Positions 11,811 through 14,337 of a stretch of 14,337 bases of DNA are shown piece by piece. This DNA is from Rhodospirillales bacterium Alpha_05 (lineage in GTDB: Bacteria > Pseudomonadota > Alphaproteobacteria > Rhodospirillales > Rhodospirillaceae), in NCBI GenBank assembly GCA_001603335.1, contig LUYR01000281.1:1-14337 (forward strand), given 5' to 3'. The position numbers were made by a program, and so were the translations under genes. The stretch's first letter is position 1, and each line of letters begins with the position of its first letter. A model generated the notes under the pieces. The model was given only the letters and a program-made list of their open reading frames with translations, was not told the DNA's origin and ran no database searches.

Positions 11811-13082
11811 ATGAACGCCATCTTCTTCTGGATCGTCGCGATTTCCTTCGGCGTCGCCGGGTATCGCCAGATCGCCGCGCCCGACGGCATGGCCCCCGGC
11901 ACCAGCCCGATGGAGGTTCTCGGCATCGGCATGATCGACGGCGCGGGCGGCGCGGTGACGCTGGCCATCGGCCTGATCGGGGTGATGACCCTGTTCCTCG
12001 GCCTGATGAAGGTGGCGGAAGCGGGCGGCCTGCTCGCGGTGATCGCGAAGACGCTGCGCCCCCTGATGGTGCGCCTGTTCCCCGACGTGCCCGCCAACCA
12101 TCCGGCGATGGGCGCGATGATCATGAACCTTTCCGCCAACGCGCTGGGCCTCGGCAACGCCGCGACGCCGTTCGGCATCCGGGCGATGCAGCAGCTCGAC
12201 CGCCTCAACCCGGTGAAAGGCACCGCCACCAACGCGATGGTGCTGTTTCTCGCGATCAACACCTCCTCGGTGACCATCCTCCCCACCGGCGTGATCGCGC
12301 TGCGCGCGGCGGCGGGCTCGGTGGACCCGGCGGGGATCGTCCCCACCACCCTGTTCGCGACGATTTTCTCGACCACCATCGCGATCGTCGGCGCCAAGCT
12401 CTATTGCCGCTTCTTCCCCGGCGGGGAGTCGGTGCCCTCCGCCGAGCCCGAAGACGACGTTGCCGCCGACGAGGAAACCGGCGCGTATCCGCTCTGGGTC
12501 TCGATCCTGGCGCTCGGCGTCATCGCCGCGATGATCCCGGCGACGGTGTTCTGGGGCCGCACCATCGCGCCCTGGATCGTGCCCGGCCTGATGATCGCCT
12601 TCCTCGGCTACGGCCTCGCGCGCAAGGTGCCGGTCTACGAGGTGTTCGTCGAAGGCGCGAAGGACGGCTTCCAGGTCGCGATCAAGATCATCCCCTACCT
12701 CGTCGCGATCCTCACCGCCGTCGCGATGTTCCGCGCCAGCGGCGCGATGGAGCTGATCCTCACGCCTTTGGGCGCGCTCACCGCCCACATCGGCCTGCCC
12801 GGCGAGGCGCTGCCGATGGCGCTGCTGCGGCCGCTCTCGGGCTCGGGGGCTTACGGCATCCTCGCGGCAGTGATCAACGACCCGAGCATCGGGCCGGACA
12901 GCCTCACCGGCTACATCGTCTCGACCCTGCAGGGCTCCAGCGAAACCACCTTCTACGTCATCGCGGTCTACTTCGGCGCGGTACAGGTCAAGCGGATGCG
13001 CCACACCCTGTGGGCCGCGCTCACCGCCGACGTCGCGGGCGTCGCGGCGGCGGTGTTCATCTGCAACCTGATGTACGGCTGA
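11811..13082 (+). CDS. Fused SpmA-SpmB (nucleoside-recognition/Gate domain) membrane protein
   Basis: This 423-residue polytopic membrane protein joins two domains that are separate genes in spore formers. The SpmA-like part (about 1-202) has LFLGLMKVAEAGG, LFPDVPANHPAMGAMIMNLSAN (split by helices, 89-110), LGLGNAATPFGIRAMQQLD and LAINTSSVTILPTGVIALR. An acidic soluble linker follows at about 204-224. The SpmB-like part (about 228-423) has VPVYEVFVEGAKDGF, IIPYLVAILTAVAMFRASGA, LPMALLRPLSGSGAYGI and STLQGSSETTFYVIAVYFG. SpmA and SpmB affect spore-core dehydration in Bacillus; the role in non-sporulating proteobacteria is unknown, perhaps solute transport. CGGAG lies 7 nt before the ATG. Confidence 0.9.
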   Translation: MNAIFFWIVAISFGVAGYRQIAAPDGMAPGTSPMEVLGIGMIDGAGGAVTLAIGLIGVMTLFLGLMKVAEAGGLLAVIAKTLRPLMVRLFPDVPANHPAMGAMIMNLSANALGLGNAATPFGIRAMQQLDRLNPVKGTATNAMVLFLAINTSSVTILPTGVIALRAAAGSVDPAGIVPTTLFATIFSTTIAIVGAKLYCRFFPGGESVPSAEPEDDVAADEETGAYPLWVSILALGVIAAMIPATVFWGRTIAPWIVPGLMIAFLGYGLARKVPVYEVFVEGAKDGFQVAIKIIPYLVAILTAVAMFRASGAMELILTPLGALTAHIGLPGEALPMALLRPLSGSGAYGILAAVINDPSIGPDSLTGYIVSTLQGSSETTFYVIAVYFGAVQVKRMRHTLWAALTADVAGVAAAVFICNLMYG

Positions 13083-13153
13083 CACTTTCCGATTCCGTGC
13101 CTATCTCTGCCTGAGCCCGGCGCTTCGTCGCGGCAACGGCGGGGGAGGCACGC

Positions 13154-14337
13154 ATGACGACCACGGAACTCTTCATTGGCAGCACCGCCGACGGCGCGCC
13201 GCAAGCCCTCCCCCTCAAGCGCGCCAACCGCCACGGCCTGATCGCGGGCGCCACCGGTACCGGCAAGACCGTGACCCTGCAAGGCCTGATCGAGGGCTTC
13301 TCGGCGGCGGGGGTGCCGACCTTCGTTGCCGACGTCAAGGGCGACTTGGGCGGCCTCGGCATGGCCGGATCGCCGCTCTCCAAGACCCACGAAATCTTCG
13401 CCGCCCGCGCCCGCGAGATCGGCTTCGCCGACTGGCGCTACGCCGCCTGCCCGGTGCAGTGCTGGGACCTGTTCGGCGACCAGGGCCACCCGGTGCGCAC
13501 CACGATTTCCGAAATGGGGCCGCTGCTGCTGGGGCGGCTGATGGAGCTGACCGAGGCGCAGGAGGGCGTGCTCAACATCGCCTTCCACGTCGCCGACCGG
13601 GAAAAGCTCCTGCTCCTCGACCTCGACGACCTCCAGGCGATGCTCGCCGCCTGCGCGACGCGCGCGGCGGAGCTTTCCACCACCTACGGCAACGTCTCGA
13701 AGGCCTCGGTCGGCGCGATCCAGCGCGCGCTGCTGCAACTCCGCGACCAGGGCGGCGACCGCTTCTTCGGCGAACCGGCACTGACTTTAAGCGACTTCAT
13801 CCGCACCGACGAAACCGGACGCGGCGTCGTCAATCTCCTCGCCGCCGACCGGCTGATGGCGAGCCCGCGCCTCTACGCCACCTTCCTGCTCTGGCTGATG
13901 AGCGAGCTGTTCGAGCACCTGCCCGAAATCGGCGACCCGGAAAAGCCGGTGCTCGCCTTCTTCTTCGACGAGGCACACCTGCTGTTCGACAACGCGCCCA
14001 AGGCGCTGGTCGAAAAGATCGAGCAGGTGGTGCGGCTGATCCGCTCCAAGGGCGTCGGCATCTACTTCATCACCCAAAACCCGATCGACATCCCCGAGCG
14101 CATCGCAGGCCAGCTCGGCAACCGCGTCCAGCACGCGCTGCGCGCCTTCACGCCGCGCGACCAACAGGCGGTGCGGTCCGCCGCGACCACATTCCGCGCC
14201 AGCCCCGGCCTCGACGTCGCCACCGCGATCACCGAGTTGAAGGTCGGCGAGGCGCTGGTGTCGCTGCTCCAGCCCGACGGCGCGCCGAGCCCGGTGGCGC
14301 GCACCCTGATCCGCCCACCCGGCTCCCGCGTCGAGAT
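13154..14337 (+). CDS. YjgR/HerA-like P-loop ATPase (DUF853 family), partial, runs off right end
   Basis: The frame is open from ATG 13154 to the window edge (394 residues and two extra bases); family members are about 500 residues. GGGGGAGG at 13141-13148, 5 nt upstream, fixes the start. Walker A is GATGTGKT at 32-39. An FVADVKGDLGGL segment at 57-68 follows, and LAFFFDEAHLLF at 267-278 is Walker B, with D272 and E273. FITQNP at 305-310 is the sensor-like motif, and QLGNRVQHALRAFTP at 320-334 carries a likely arginine finger. This is the HerA/FtsK-like DUF853 family represented by E. coli YjgR, whose function is not settled. No membrane segment is seen in the visible part. It lies 71 nt after the SpmAB gene, with no terminator recognised between them. 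Confidence 0.93.
   Translation, partial: MTTTELFIGSTADGAPQALPLKRANRHGLIAGATGTGKTVTLQGLIEGFSAAGVPTFVADVKGDLGGLGMAGSPLSKTHEIFAARAREIGFADWRYAACPVQCWDLFGDQGHPVRTTISEMGPLLLGRLMELTEAQEGVLNIAFHVADREKLLLLDLDDLQAMLAACATRAAELSTTYGNVSKASVGAIQRALLQLRDQGGDRFFGEPALTLSDFIRTDETGRGVVNLLAADRLMASPRLYATFLLWLMSELFEHLPEIGDPEKPVLAFFFDEAHLLFDNAPKALVEKIEQVVRLIRSKGVGIYFITQNPIDIPERIAGQLGNRVQHALRAFTPRDQQAVRSAATTFRASPGLDVATAITELKVGEALVSLLQPDGAPSPVARTLIRPPGSRVE

Noticed and set aside
9431..12397. A 988-codon open frame on the minus strand extending gatA upstream
   Set aside because: Only 9431-10921 matches a protein family. The extension crosses gatC in another frame, then ruvX and the SpmAB gene antisense, and is the usual result of high GC.
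11751..13085. A 444-codon minus-strand open frame opposite the SpmAB gene
   Set aside because: It is an antisense shadow with Arg/His/Gly-rich low-complexity sequence, while the plus-strand frame has full SpmA and SpmB motifs and a ribosome site.

Overview
The window looks like a chromosomal segment of a GC-rich alphaproteobacterium, possibly from the Rhodospirillales. The evidence is a strong preference for G/C at third codon positions, a divergent gatCAB/ruvX pair, a proline/glutamate-rich protein tail ending in an RRGWW motif (typical of alphaproteobacterial RNase E), and an SpmA-SpmB fusion. One hand-counted 60-base line inside a mipA gene (2521-2580) is 42/60 G+C. A line inside the gene at 7019-7888 (7681-7740) is 20/60, so that gene stands out as foreign.

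Layout. Bases 1-200 hold the tail of a probable RNase E, ending at a strong terminator shared with a convergent half-size EamA transporter (253-678, minus). Diverging from it is a tight, overlapping operon of an EmrE-type SMR exporter, a Blc-like outer-membrane lipocalin and a small BamE-like lipoprotein (795-2097). Two tandem MipA/OmpV outer-membrane protein genes follow (2201-3052 and 3262-4095). Between them lies the 5'-truncated, frameshifted remnant of a YozG-type HTH regulator. A cluster of 3-nt-loop hairpins (4112-4290) separates the second mipA from a convergent short-chain dehydrogenase (4293-5165, minus). That gene diverges from a secreted Cu/Zn superoxide dismutase (5289-5792), which has a perfect 12-bp palindrome in its leader. 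A ten-segment EamA transporter follows (5897-6781), with a strong hairpin in its leader.

The AT-rich segment of roughly 6.78-7.91 kb carries one gene, a DUF2971 protein with its own promoter candidate, and closes with a 17-bp bidirectional terminator. Core functions resume after it: gatC-gatA-gatB on the minus strand (the glutamine-dependent amidotransferase that makes Gln-tRNA and/or Asn-tRNA), diverging from ruvX. After ruvX come a fused SpmA-SpmB membrane protein and the first 394 residues of a YjgR/HerA-like ATPase that runs off the right end.

No rRNA, tRNA, CRISPR array, insertion sequence or integrase was seen. Much of the left half encodes envelope and export functions: two EamA proteins, an SMR pump, a lipocalin, a lipoprotein, two MipA proteins and a periplasmic SOD. 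I do not see a complete novel multi-gene system. The best candidates for new biology are the isolated DUF2971 gene, the decayed regulator between the mipA copies, and several palindromes or hairpins placed at promoters and leaders.
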